NCBI RefSeq assembly: GCF_032586155.1
Contig: NZ_JAWHTC010000002.1
Location: forward strand, 310,001 to 374,000
Origin: JAWHTC01 sp032586155
GTDB taxonomy: Bacteria > Pseudomonadota > Alphaproteobacteria > Rhodobacterales > Rhodobacteraceae
Reading direction: 5' to 3'
DNA length: 64,000 nt
Position 1 is the first letter of the stretch. The number at the start of each line of letters is the position of its first letter. A model generated the notes under the pieces. It did no database searches and was not told the origin of the DNA. It saw only the letters and a list, made by a program, of their open reading frames with translations. Shown here one piece after another: positions 12,032 to 20,561 of the stretch. Made by a program: the position numbers and the translations under genes.

Positions 12032-12366
12032 TCCGTCCAATCCTCCTTAGAACAATTTGAAGTGTTTTTTCGGATAGATTCTTCAGTCAATTCCTCGGAG
12101 CTCGTTTCCCGTTCAGTCTCAGAAGCCGAAGCTGTAGTACTAGTTCCCTGCCGCGTAGAAGGGGAAACCCAAAGAAGCAGAGCAACCGTTCCTGCCCCAC
12201 CAAGAAAAATCAAAAAAAATGAGAATACACGTGCCCAAATATGCGCGCGTGAAAAGAAAAGGTAGGCAAGAATACCAACCAGCAGAACGACCAACGATAC
12301 TATTTGAAGATCGTCCTTCGGGAGTTTTTCCAAAGCTCCCGCCAGGTTTTTTAAAAAATCTCCCAC
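12025..12366 (-). CDS. AT-rich small membrane protein, partner of the secreted protein
   Basis: GTG 12366 is chosen because a full AAGGAG lies 10 bases upstream; a TTG at 12411 is in frame but has no site. The product of about 113 residues has two transmembrane helices (VSLVVLLVGILAYLFF and VFSFFLIFLGGAGTVALLLWV) and a C-terminal tail rich in Ser, Thr and Glu. No family was recognised. Its end overlaps the start of the secreted protein gene by 7 bases, so the two form a tight unit. AT-rich codon use sets the pair apart and suggests acquisition by transfer. Confidence 0.6.
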   Translation of the reverse strand: MGDFLKNLAGALEKLPKDDLQIVSLVVLLVGILAYLFFSRAHIWARVFSFFLIFLGGAGTVALLLWVSPSTRQGTSTTASASETERETSSEELTEESIRKNTSNCSKEDWTEC

Positions 12367-12505
12367 AACAACAAAACTCCTTGGGTACACTAACCTAACC
12401 CAATACGGCAATTTTCATGAAATACTTTTTTCATTCCTCCCTTCACCAAATCCATTCAAGCAAAAGAGGTCTAGGAAACACGCCTTAAAATGGCGAAACG
12501 CCCCC

Positions 12506-14374
12506 TTACAACCCCAGCGTAATCAGCATCGGCAGATACTGCATCAGGTCGGGATAGCGCAGGGTTACGCCATTCAACTCGATTTCGTTGCGGGTCACGT
12601 CTGCCCGCTTGATCTGCCAGGTCAGCGCCCCGTCGTCGGCCTTCTCGGCGATGTTGCGCATCACGACCAATGCGCCCTTGGCCGCCCCAAGCGCCATCGC
12701 CTCATCCGAGCGGGGCCGCAACTCTCTCATGGTCTCATCGAAGTACGCCAACAGCGCCTCCAGCCCGCTCAGACGGACGTCCGCCTGCCCCTCATAGGGC
12801 ACAAGGTTCAGGAACTCGCTTGGATAAACCTTGAAATGCCCCTTCTGCGTCAGGCGGAACAACTCCGTCTCATACATGTCATCTCCCGACACCACGTCCA
12901 GAACCGTCGCCGCCGCATAAAGCGCCAGAGGCAGGATCATCTCGACCGGCTCGTTCAGATTGCGGAACTCCACATCGGTCAGCAACTTTTTCAGATAGGC
13001 TTCGTTCAGATCACCAACCTGGCTCTGCAACCGCAGTCCCACCGGGAACCACGCCTTGATATGCGGATGGGCCTCTTCGGCAATATCCTCGCCGGGGACA
13101 AACATGCCACCCAGGGCCTCGGTTGCAAAGACGAACTGCCCTGCATTCCGGTTCAGCCCCTCAACCCCCATGCGCAACGACCAGCTGTCATAGCCGGTGT
13201 CGAAGGCCTTGACGATTTCCGGTTCCTGGTTCTCGCGCCAACGTCGATCAAACGCCTCGATCCGGATCGCCTTGCCCTCACTGGCAAACTCCAGCTTGCC
13301 GAACTCCATCAATCCGTTCAGCAGGCTTTCCGCCGTCACCGGACGTCCCCGCGGCGGATCGCCCAGCATCATCACGGTCGCCAGCATATCCGCCACCGGC
13401 AAGTCGCCCCCGCTCAGACGAACAAGCGCGTTTTGTGCCGTCAGGTTGGTGTCCGGCAGGTATTCGCGCTGATCCACCTGATCTACGCTGACCACAATAT
13501 CCGCCCCCGCCCAATGGCGCGGTTCAACCCCGGCAAGGCTGGCGCGAATGGTCATGCCACCTGCCTTGAAATAGCTTTCATCCGGGCGGCGCGCATCGGC
13601 CGACATCAAATCGCTCGCGCTCAGGTCCAGCACCACGCTGTCATAGCTGTTGCCAAGCAGGCTGCTGACCAGGGTCTGCATCTGTGCCCCGTTGCCGCCC
13701 ATAGACCCCAGAAGCATCACCTCGCGGATCAGCGAATACAGGTCGACCGGCTTTTCACCGTTGGCCGCAAGCAACGCGCGCACTTCGCCCACGCTGACAT
13801 TCTCCGAGATCATGCCCTGCACCCTTATCGCCTTGGCTGCAATCTCGAACCGGCTTTCGGTATCGGTATCGTCGGGCTCTTTCATCACGTCAAAGGAAAG
13901 GCTGCCAATTTCAATGTTGCCCTGATCGCCCATCCCCGGCGCAAATTTCAAATCATCCGTCACCCATTTCAGATCGGAATAGGACCGGCTTGCAGCCGAC
14001 CACGTGCCTTCCAGCACCATGCCGGAAAACGTCACCGTGCCGATGCCAGGGAAATCCAGCGCCGTGGGAAACTGCAACTCGCTGATGCGATAGCTATCCG
14101 CCCCCAGCGGTTCGAGCTTCATCGACACCTCACCAAACGGGAACAGACCCATCAGAGTGGTGTCCTCCATCACCGCGCGGAACCCGTCCGCCTCTTCGGT
14201 AACGATTACGTCGCGGGTCATCAGCGGGCCAATGATGGTGATCGGCAGCGGCGTCGACAGGGCCGACAACACATCCAGCTTCACCTTGTCCGCAGATTGC
14301 GCCCCGGCACGTATCGACAGGCTTGTGACCAGAAATAAGGACAGAATGAAAAGCTTGGAGATTTTGACGAGCAT
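12506..14374 (-). CDS. large secreted/periplasmic protein of unknown function
   Basis: The start is ATG 14374, which has AAGGAG 9 bases upstream; a longer frame to 14482 is open but lacks a site. The 622-residue product begins MLVKISKLFILSLFLVTSLSIRAGA, a clear signal peptide with cleavage after AGA. The mature protein is mostly alternating beta-like and amphipathic segments with few Cys and no catalytic motif that could be recognised. It ends in repeated hydrophobic turns (VTLRYPDLMQYLPMLITLGL). It may be a periplasmic or outer-membrane-associated protein. It is a single-gene unit between the AT-rich cassette and ubiK. Confidence 0.6.
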   Translation of the reverse strand: MLVKISKLFILSLFLVTSLSIRAGAQSADKVKLDVLSALSTPLPITIIGPLMTRDVIVTEEADGFRAVMEDTTLMGLFPFGEVSMKLEPLGADSYRISELQFPTALDFPGIGTVTFSGMVLEGTWSAASRSYSDLKWVTDDLKFAPGMGDQGNIEIGSLSFDVMKEPDDTDTESRFEIAAKAIRVQGMISENVSVGEVRALLAANGEKPVDLYSLIREVMLLGSMGGNGAQMQTLVSSLLGNSYDSVVLDLSASDLMSADARRPDESYFKAGGMTIRASLAGVEPRHWAGADIVVSVDQVDQREYLPDTNLTAQNALVRLSGGDLPVADMLATVMMLGDPPRGRPVTAESLLNGLMEFGKLEFASEGKAIRIEAFDRRWRENQEPEIVKAFDTGYDSWSLRMGVEGLNRNAGQFVFATEALGGMFVPGEDIAEEAHPHIKAWFPVGLRLQSQVGDLNEAYLKKLLTDVEFRNLNEPVEMILPLALYAAATVLDVVSGDDMYETELFRLTQKGHFKVYPSEFLNLVPYEGQADVRLSGLEALLAYFDETMRELRPRSDEAMALGAAKGALVVMRNIAEKADDGALTWQIKRADVTRNEIELNGVTLRYPDLMQYLPMLITLGL

Positions 14375-14625
14375 GGGATCGGTCTCCTTGAAATATGAAA
14401 CAGGTAGAAGAATTCGGATAGCGGGTTCATCCTGACCAATTGCCGGGCAATATTCAATTGCACCCGCATTGGGGAATTCCATACCTTTCGACCACCAGCG
14501 CGCGCTGCCTTAACGAACGGTCTACACCGACCGGACAGCCAAAAACGCCCGACGGATACCCGACAGGTGCCAGACGGATTCCATACACAAGGTTTTTCAG
14601 TGATTCGAAATGTTAACCGCCAAGG

Positions 14626-14874
14626 TCAGCCGCCGATCTTTTCCTCAAGTGCCGAAAGCCGTGCCTTCAGCGCCTCGTTCTCTTCACGGGCTTTCTGGGC
14701 CATGGCACGCACCGCGTCGAATTCTTCGCGGGTGACAAAATCACGATCCGCCAACCAGCGATCGACAAGCCCCTTCATGGCGTTTTCCGCCTCGCCCTTG
14801 GCTCCTTGCGCCACGCCCATAGCGTTGGTCATCAACTGGCTCATGTCGTCCAGGAACTTGTTGCGGGTCTGCAT
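14626..14874 (-). CDS. ubiK: UbiK-family ubiquinone biosynthesis accessory factor (BMFP domain)
   Basis: ATG 14874, preceded by AAGAGGT, gives 82 residues. The protein has an amphipathic N-terminal helix (NKFLDDMSQLMTNAMGVAQGAKGE) followed by a coiled-coil tail (AQKAREENEALKARLSALEEKIGG), the layout of the YqiC/UbiK family. In E. coli this small protein binds UbiJ and membrane lipids and helps aerobic ubiquinone synthesis. It is divergent from lgt, so the 95-base gap must hold promoters for both. Longer in-frame extensions up to 15018 would run into lgt and are rejected. Confidence 0.8.
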   Translation of the reverse strand: MQTRNKFLDDMSQLMTNAMGVAQGAKGEAENAMKGLVDRWLADRDFVTREEFDAVRAMAQKAREENEALKARLSALEEKIGG

Positions 14875-14969
14875 GTGGCACCTCTTGTCGTGATCCCGCC
14901 CTATATGGGGATGGATTGGCCAAATCGCAAGCTTGACTTCCCCCCGCCCATGGCTCCAAACCCCAAGAT

Positions 14970-15860
14970 ATGAGCGCCCTGATCCCCTTTCCCAATATCT
15001 CGCCCGAAATTTTCTCATTCGAGCTTTTCGGTCTCAATATCGCCCTGCGCTGGTATGCGCTGGCCTATATCGTCGGCATCCTGATCGCCTGGTGGCTGAC
15101 GGCGCGCGCACTGCGGCAAGTCAAGCTCTGGCAGGGCGATCAACCGCCCATGACCACCCAGCAACTCGAAGACCTTGTGACCTGGACAATCCTAGGAGTG
15201 ATCTTGGGCGGCAGGCTGGGCTACGTGGTCTTTTACAAACCCGCCTACTTCCTGGCTAACCCACTGGAAATCCCTCAGGTTTGGGATGGCGGGATGGCCT
15301 TCCATGGCGGTTTCCTCGGCGTGGTGTTCGCAGCGTGGGTCTTTGCCCTGCGACACAATATCGGGAAACTCGCAATGGCCGATACCGTCGCCATCGGCAT
15401 CCCCTGGGGGTTAATGCTGGGCCGCCTGGCAAACTTCATCAACGCCGAACTCTGGGGCCGCCCCACCGACCTGCCCTGGGGCGTCGCCTTCCCCGGACGC
15501 GCCGCGCAAGACTGCCCCGACATCGTTGGCATCTGCGCGCGCCATCCCTCGCAACTCTACGAGGCAGCGCTCGAAGGTTTGATCCTTGGGCTGGTGTTGA
15601 TCTGGCTGGTCTGGCAACGTCACGGACTCAAGGCCCCCGGCCTTGTCTCGGGCACGTTCTTTGCCGGCTACGGTTTGGCGCGTTTCATCGTCGAGTTGTT
15701 CCGCCAAGCGGACGAACATTTCATTACCGCTGAAAACCCAATGGGTTACGTGATCCATCTCGGCGGCTATGGGTTGTCGATGGGGCAACTTCTGTCGCTG
15801 CCGATGATCCTGTTCGGGCTGATCCTGATCCTCCGCTCGCGCCAGCTACGCGCGCCATGA
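14970..15860 (+). CDS. lgt: prolipoprotein diacylglyceryl transferase
   Basis: A 296-residue inner-membrane enzyme with seven predicted helices that moves a diacylglyceryl group from phosphatidylglycerol to the lipobox Cys of prolipoproteins. Visible hallmarks are GGRLGYVVFY, HGGFLG, the Lgt signature region GRLANFINAELWGRPTDLPWG, and HPSQLYEA near residue 190. Length is normal. It heads a three-gene operon in which each gene overlaps the next by 4 bases (ATGA at 15857-15860). The same window supplies likely substrates, such as the lipoproteins at 29277-30302 and 52567-53193. Confidence 0.95.
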   Translation: MSALIPFPNISPEIFSFELFGLNIALRWYALAYIVGILIAWWLTARALRQVKLWQGDQPPMTTQQLEDLVTWTILGVILGGRLGYVVFYKPAYFLANPLEIPQVWDGGMAFHGGFLGVVFAAWVFALRHNIGKLAMADTVAIGIPWGLMLGRLANFINAELWGRPTDLPWGVAFPGRAAQDCPDIVGICARHPSQLYEAALEGLILGLVLIWLVWQRHGLKAPGLVSGTFFAGYGLARFIVELFRQADEHFITAENPMGYVIHLGGYGLSMGQLLSLPMILFGLILILRSRQLRAP

Positions 15861-16915
15861 GCCCCCTCTCCGACCACCTGCGCGACTTGATCGCCTCGCA
15901 AGGACCGATACCGGTTTCGGACTACATGGCGCTTTGCCTGATGCACCCTGAGCACGGCTACTATGCCACCCGCGACCCCTTTGGCGCCTCTGGCGATTTC
16001 ATCACCGCACCTGAAATCAGCCAGATGTTCGGTGAACTGATTGGCCTTAGCCTCGCCCAGGCCTGGATGGATCAAGGTGTCCCAAACCGCTTTACCCTGG
16101 CCGAGCTTGGACCCGGACGCGGTACCCTCATGGCCGACATCCTACGCGCCACCCGCTCCGTTCCCGGCTTTCAAGCCGCCGCGCAGATACACTTGATAGA
16201 GGCCTCGCCCACTCTGAAATCCATTCAGGCCGAAACGCTTGAAGGTTATTGCACCACTTGGTCTGACCGTATCACTGCCCTGCCCGATCAACCGCTCTAC
16301 CTTGTCGCCAACGAGTTTTTCGATGCTCTACCCATCCGCCAGTTCGTCCGCTCTGGCCTAGGCTGGTGCGAACGCCAGATCGGCTGGAACGAAGGCCTTA
16401 CCTTCGGTCTTGCCCCTGAAACCCGATATGACAGCCTGACCCATCGGCTGGATGATACCAAGGACGGTGATCTGGTCGAACAATGCCCCGCTTCCGTGCC
16501 CATCGCCACTCAGATCGGTCAGCAAATTTCCAGCCAGGGTGGCACGGCGCTGATCATCGACTATGGCGATTGGCATTCGTTAGGCGACACATTGCAGGCC
16601 CTTGAAAACCATGCCCCGGTTAACCCGTTGCAAAACCCCGGCAACGCCGATCTTACCGCCCATGTGGATTTCGAGGCGTTGGCCATGGCAGCACCTTGCG
16701 CCCATACGAAACTGACTCCTCAAGGGGTGTTCCTCGAACGCCTTGGTATCACACAGCGCGCCCAATCCCTGGCGCAGAACCTGTCAGGTAAACCGCTGGA
16801 AACTCACATCGCCGCACATCGCCGCTTGACCCACCCGGCGGAAATGGGGACGCTCTTCAAGGTGCTTGGGCTCTACCCGCATGGCACCACACCTCCACCG
16901 GGGCTGGACCCATGA
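15857..16915 (+). CDS. SAM-dependent methyltransferase, MidA/NDUFAF7 family
   Basis: A 352-residue protein of the DUF185 family. The N-terminus has MHPEHGYYATRDPFGASGDFITAPEISQMFGEL, the best conserved stretch of this family, followed by the SAM-binding loop LAELGPGRGTLMADILRA. The mitochondrial relative NDUFAF7 dimethylates an arginine of the NDUFS2 subunit of respiratory complex I, so the bacterial protein probably acts on NuoD. It overlaps lgt and pgeF by 4 bases on each side, an arrangement common in alphaproteobacteria that looks like transcriptional convenience more than a shared pathway. Confidence 0.88.
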   Translation: MSPLSDHLRDLIASQGPIPVSDYMALCLMHPEHGYYATRDPFGASGDFITAPEISQMFGELIGLSLAQAWMDQGVPNRFTLAELGPGRGTLMADILRATRSVPGFQAAAQIHLIEASPTLKSIQAETLEGYCTTWSDRITALPDQPLYLVANEFFDALPIRQFVRSGLGWCERQIGWNEGLTFGLAPETRYDSLTHRLDDTKDGDLVEQCPASVPIATQIGQQISSQGGTALIIDYGDWHSLGDTLQALENHAPVNPLQNPGNADLTAHVDFEALAMAAPCAHTKLTPQGVFLERLGITQRAQSLAQNLSGKPLETHIAAHRRLTHPAEMGTLFKVLGLYPHGTTPPPGLDP

Positions 16916-17679
16916 CGCTCGAAGTTCTGACATCCGATCTGCTTGCGCCCTTTCGCCACGGGTTCTTCACCCGCCGCGGTGGCAGCTCGTCGGGTATTTT
17001 CGAGGGTCTCAATTGTGGGCCTGGGTCGTCCGATCAGCTCAGCGCCGTGATGATGAACCGCGCCCGCGTCGCCGAAAACATGGAAGTCGCGTCCGAAGCT
17101 CTGGTTTCGATTCACCAGGTGCATTCACCAGATGTGGTGATCGTTGATGCCGATACCAGACTCGATGAAACCCCTCGCGCCAAGGCCGACGCCATGGTCA
17201 GCGCCACACCGGGTCTTGCCCTTGGCATCCTCACTGCTGATTGCCAGCCGGTACTCTTTGCCGATGCACAGGCTGGTGTCGTTGGAGCGGCCCATGCCGG
17301 CTGGAAAGGCGCGCTGAACGGCATACTCGAGGCGACCGTGGACGCGATGGAAACCCTCGGCGCCACCCGTGCCAACACCCAGGCTGTGATCGGCCCCTGC
17401 ATCAGCCAGCGCGCTTACGAGGTCGGGCCCGAGTTCCTCGATGCCTTCATGGCTGACAACCCCGGTCACGCCCGATTCTTTGCGGGGGGAGAGGGGGACC
17501 GCTACCATTTTGACCTGCCGGGCTTTGGCCTGCATCGCCTGCGCAATGCCGGGGTTGGTGAGGCCGAATGGACGCGTCACTGCACCTATTCGGATGCGGA
17601 AAGGTTTTTCAGCTACCGCCGCACCACTCATGCCGGCGAGGCCGATTATGGCCGCCTGATTTCCGTCATCAGGGCCTGA
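16912..17679 (+). CDS. pgeF: peptidoglycan editing factor PgeF / YfiH laccase-domain protein
   Basis: A 255-residue single-domain protein of the multicopper-oxidase-like YfiH family. It has TADCQPVLFAD, HAGWKG and GPCISQRAYEVG, which supply the Cys and two His metal-site residues, plus HQVHSPDVV near residue 65. In E. coli PgeF removes misincorporated L-Ser peptidoglycan precursors; other members act as purine nucleoside phosphorylases, so the in vivo substrate is open. It is the last gene of the lgt-midA-pgeF operon. Confidence 0.88.
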   Translation: MTLEVLTSDLLAPFRHGFFTRRGGSSSGIFEGLNCGPGSSDQLSAVMMNRARVAENMEVASEALVSIHQVHSPDVVIVDADTRLDETPRAKADAMVSATPGLALGILTADCQPVLFADAQAGVVGAAHAGWKGALNGILEATVDAMETLGATRANTQAVIGPCISQRAYEVGPEFLDAFMADNPGHARFFAGGEGDRYHFDLPGFGLHRLRNAGVGEAEWTRHCTYSDAERFFSYRRTTHAGEADYGRLISVIRA

Positions 17680-17967
17680 AACACCTGCTCGAATCAAAGC
17701 ATTCAGGGCAAGATTATGGTCAAGATCCGCCCCGGACTTGCCCCATTTTTCCGCGAAACAATCCCCCCAAATCGGTCAGATTGGCCGCCAAACGGAAATA
17801 TTCCCCTTATTTCACGCGGTTTCACACCTGTGATGCCCATGCCCCATTTCCACCGGGATAACCCCAAAAAAAAATCGGGAGTTTTCCAAAAAGTCAAAAC
17901 ATCGCCCCAAACGCCGGGCAGATTGGATACAACACAATAACGCGCCGCAAGAGGCAGGAGAGCAGTC
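17680..17967. other. non-coding gap upstream of small-protein gene
   Basis: No credible gene was found here. The stretch is visibly AT-richer near its middle and includes a run of nine A at 17866-17874. It must contain the promoter of the 47-residue small-protein gene, but no clear -35/-10 pair could be fixed by eye. Confidence 0.4.
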
Positions 17968-18111
17968 ATGAAAAAGCAACGCCGCTGGATCAGATCGGTC
18001 ATTGAAACCGCCCGCACCGAAACCACCGCCCTTCCCTGGCAGCGGGGGGCCCGCCGGACCCTCACGGCGACACGTCGGCAAAACGGGATGATCACAGCGA
18101 AATCCGCTTGA
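17968..18111 (+). CDS. small basic protein, 47 residues
   Basis: A short gene with a strong AGGAG at 17956-17960, 7 bases before the ATG. The product begins MKKQRRWIRSVIETART and continues with an LPWQRGARR motif; it is very basic (many Arg and Lys) and ends ITAKSA. Comparable short basic proteins starting MKKQRRW occur in Rhodobacterales genomes as far as I recall, but no function is known to me. A good terminator directly follows, so it is a complete monocistronic unit. A nucleic-acid or ribosome-binding role would fit the charge but is only a guess. Confidence 0.7.
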   Translation: MKKQRRWIRSVIETARTETTALPWQRGARRTLTATRRQNGMITAKSA

Positions 18112-18161
18112 GCTGCTCACAGCGGCAAGAGTTTGTCAGTGTCCCCATATGTATCAGTTAG

Positions 18162-18194
18162 CCGGGCCGTCCATCACGGCCCGGTTCCTTTTTT
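18162..18194 (+). terminator. rho-independent terminator of the 47-residue protein gene
   Basis: A perfect 9-bp GC-rich stem, CCGGGCCGT / ACGGCCCGG, has a 5-base loop (ccatc) and is followed by TTCCTTTTTT. This is the clearest intrinsic terminator in the window and lies 50 bases after the stop codon at 18111. Confidence 0.85.
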
Positions 18195-18302
18195 AGGTCC
18201 TGCACACGAATCAAAATGTGGCAAACTTGACCACGCCAGCGCAACAATTCCGGGATTCCTGTTGGGATTGATCGCACCTGGTCAGCCAATGTTCATCGAT
18301 TT

Positions 18303-18331
18303 TTGACAATACGGGCCATATTCCCGATATT
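18303..18331 (+). promoter_or_regulatory. candidate sigma-70 promoter for the Hint-domain gene
   Basis: A consensus TTGACA at 18303-18308 is followed after 17 bases by GATATT at 18326-18331, four of six matching the -10 box. It lies about 80 bases upstream of the chosen start of the Hint-domain gene and downstream of the terminator, in an otherwise gene-free 300-base stretch (18112-18413). Confidence 0.45.
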
Positions 18332-18413
18332 AGTCACATCGAATAAACCACCGTCCTTCTGGTGTTGTCGGTGGGGGCCGGCACGGATGTGACAAAGCTG
18401 AAAGGCCTTGCAC

Positions 18414-19223
18414 ATGGCAGCCCCCTCCAAGACCGCCCCCGCGGTCGCCATTCCAAACCAGACCGAACGGTTCGCCACTCCCTCCACACCAGGCCATCAG
18501 CCCGGCGCTCTTCCAGCGCAACCCCGGCGCAAATCTCTCATGCGCAAATACGAGGTGGCCTCTCTCAATCCTGACGGCACCGTACGCCACTCGGATCATA
18601 TCGCTCCGGCCAGCGAGGACTTCGAAGTAGCCTTTGCCGGGTTTGCCCATGGCACGATGATCGCCACACCCCAAGGCCCCCGCGCAGTCGAGGACATCGC
18701 GCCGGGCACAATGGTCGAAACCAACCAGGATCACGCGTTGCCTGTGCAATGGGTGGGCAAGATGATGCTAGTGCCCACGGCACCTGTGGACAATCCCATT
18801 CAACTGCGCCTGACGCGGATCATGGCCGACAGTTTCGGCCTGTCGCGTCCCTCGCCCGACCTAGTGTTGGGTCATGGCGCGCGGTTGCTGCGCAGCCCGG
18901 CCGCGCTGCGCGAATACGCCATGCAGACAGACATCCTGACTCCCGCCCGGGCTTTTGTTGATGGGATCAGTGCGATCGCCATCACCCCGCCAACACCAGT
19001 GGCACTCTACCATATCGGGTTGCCGCATCACGCGATCATCCGCGCCGCCGGGCTCGAAGTAGAGAGTTATCACCCGGGCACCTCGCTTTTGCGCGACATG
19101 GGCCATAACACGCGCAGCCTGTTCCTGTCGCTGTTCCCGCATATCACCAGCCAGGGTGGGTTTGGGCCGTTGTCCTATTCCCGCGCGACCCAGAACACTC
19201 TGGAGCAGCTTGGCCTCGTGTGA
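18414..19223 (+). CDS. Hint-domain protein (degenerate, no nucleophilic Cys)
   Basis: ATG 18414 has AAAGG 9 bases upstream; an in-frame TTG lies at 18408. The 269-residue product has a disordered, Pro-rich first 40 residues and then a Hint (hedgehog/intein) domain from about residue 74: GFAHGTMIATPQGPRAVEDIAPGTMVE, then LPVQWVGKM and a C-terminal YHIGLPHHAIIRAAGLEVES block. Typical roseobacter Hint_2 proteins have CF(T/A)xGT at the first strand; here Gly76 replaces the Cys, so self-splicing or cleavage is unlikely. Its role is unknown. It is monocistronic, with the ABC exporter operon converging on its 3' end. Confidence 0.75.
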   Translation: MAAPSKTAPAVAIPNQTERFATPSTPGHQPGALPAQPRRKSLMRKYEVASLNPDGTVRHSDHIAPASEDFEVAFAGFAHGTMIATPQGPRAVEDIAPGTMVETNQDHALPVQWVGKMMLVPTAPVDNPIQLRLTRIMADSFGLSRPSPDLVLGHGARLLRSPAALREYAMQTDILTPARAFVDGISAIAITPPTPVALYHIGLPHHAIIRAAGLEVESYHPGTSLLRDMGHNTRSLFLSLFPHITSQGGFGPLSYSRATQNTLEQLGLV

Positions 19224-19305
19224 TCAGCAAACAGATTCGAGGTGACCATCTGCCCCGACCTCCGGTTCTTAACAATCTTCGGGCCAGACGGACTTCACAT
19301 CGCGA

Positions 19306-20544
19306 TCACCCTTCAATGGCGCGCTGCGCCACTTGACTGCCTTCACTCAACGCGGCCGAAGGGTAGAGGATGATCTTTTCTCCCTCGCTCACGCCCGTGG
19401 TGATGGCCGCATCAAGCCCGTTATTCCCCGCGACCTCCACCTTGCGCAGGTCGGCACGGCCTTCACCATTCACGACAAAAATTGCCCAGTCCCCACCGAT
19501 CCGAAACAGGCTTGAAGCGGGCACGCTGATCGCGTCGTCTGCCTCCCAGACCACGATCCGCGCTTCGACCCGGAATCCATGACCCAGTCCCATGCGTTCC
19601 TCCAAATCGCCGGAAAAGTGGATGGTGACCCGGACCCGCTGTTCTTCGACCCCAAGGGCTGAAAACTTGGTAAATCCCCAAGGCTCTATCCTGGCAACCT
19701 CACCCTCAAGGGTGCCGCTGCCGCCCCAGTTGTCGATGATCACCCGCGCGCCCACGCGCACCTGCACCGCGTCGGTGCTGAGCAACTCGGCCACAATTTC
19801 AAGATCATTGGCCACATCTCCGATCTCCATGATCGGCATGCCCGCTTGCAGCGTAGTTTCACTTTGCTGGCGCACCTGCAGGATCACACCCGAGCTCGGC
19901 GCGTGCAGTTCGATGACCTCCTCTTCAGTGGCGGCCGCCGTCGACCCACTGCCCTGTTCTTCAAAGCTGATCAACATGGCGCGGGCGTTGTTCAACTCGG
20001 CGATCCGCATCGACACCGCCGCGCGCGCCGTGTCCAGATTGGCCTGGGCCAGCCGCGCAGCCGTCTCATCACGCTCCAGAGAGGCATCGCTGGCAATTCC
20101 GCTACCATGCAGCTTGCGTGCCCGGTTCAGATTACCCTCGGCCAGTTCCACATCGGCGCGTGCCCGATTGATGTCTGCCTGTGCTACTCTTAGCGCCGCC
20201 TCAGCGGAATTAACCGTCGATTTCGCCTGCTCGCGGGTACGTACATCAAGCACGACGGGGCTGGTGGGCAGCATCCGCGCCACCACGGTTTCGCCCCGGA
20301 TCACCTTGTCGCCGGGCTCGACCCCAACACGCAGCAGACGTCCGGTAATTGGGGTCGAAACAACATAGGTGTTGTGCACCTGTGTGCGCCCCTCTTCGTT
20401 GATGGTCACCACAACGTCGCGGCGCGCGACCTCACCAATATCGACCAGCATCGGGCGCGGCCAAAACGCATAAGCCAGCGCACCAGCCACCGCCGCGATG
20501 ACGATCAGGCTGAAAACTTTACGAGAATGCTTCTTCTTTGCCAT
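19306..20544 (-). CDS. HlyD-family periplasmic adaptor of an ABC exporter
   Basis: A 412-residue protein with one N-terminal membrane anchor (about residues 10-27), a biotinyl-lipoyl-like segment (NTYVVSTPITGRLLRVGVEPGDKVIRGETVVARM), an alpha-helical hairpin rich in Ala, Arg and Glu (about 85-190), the second lipoyl half (LHAPSSGVILQVRQQSETTLQAGMPIMEIGD) and a beta-barrel region. This is the membrane-fusion protein that links an inner-membrane exporter to the periplasm or an outer-membrane channel. It lies 17 bases after the permease gene, last in a three-gene operon. No TolC-like gene is nearby. Confidence 0.88.
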   Translation of the reverse strand: MAKKKHSRKVFSLIVIAAVAGALAYAFWPRPMLVDIGEVARRDVVVTINEEGRTQVHNTYVVSTPITGRLLRVGVEPGDKVIRGETVVARMLPTSPVVLDVRTREQAKSTVNSAEAALRVAQADINRARADVELAEGNLNRARKLHGSGIASDASLERDETAARLAQANLDTARAAVSMRIAELNNARAMLISFEEQGSGSTAAATEEEVIELHAPSSGVILQVRQQSETTLQAGMPIMEIGDVANDLEIVAELLSTDAVQVRVGARVIIDNWGGSGTLEGEVARIEPWGFTKFSALGVEEQRVRVTIHFSGDLEERMGLGHGFRVEARIVVWEADDAISVPASSLFRIGGDWAIFVVNGEGRADLRKVEVAGNNGLDAAITTGVSEGEKIILYPSAALSEGSQVAQRAIEG

Positions 20545-20561
20545 TGCCTAACCCTTCATTC

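Noticed and set aside
12836..14338. 500-codon frame antisense to the large secreted protein gene
   Set aside because: His- and Arg-rich mirror translation; the minus-strand gene has a signal peptide and AAGGAG.
17703..18095. 130-codon minus-strand frame across the small-protein gene
   Set aside because: No ribosome-binding site or domain, and it is antisense to a short gene with a better site and a terminator.
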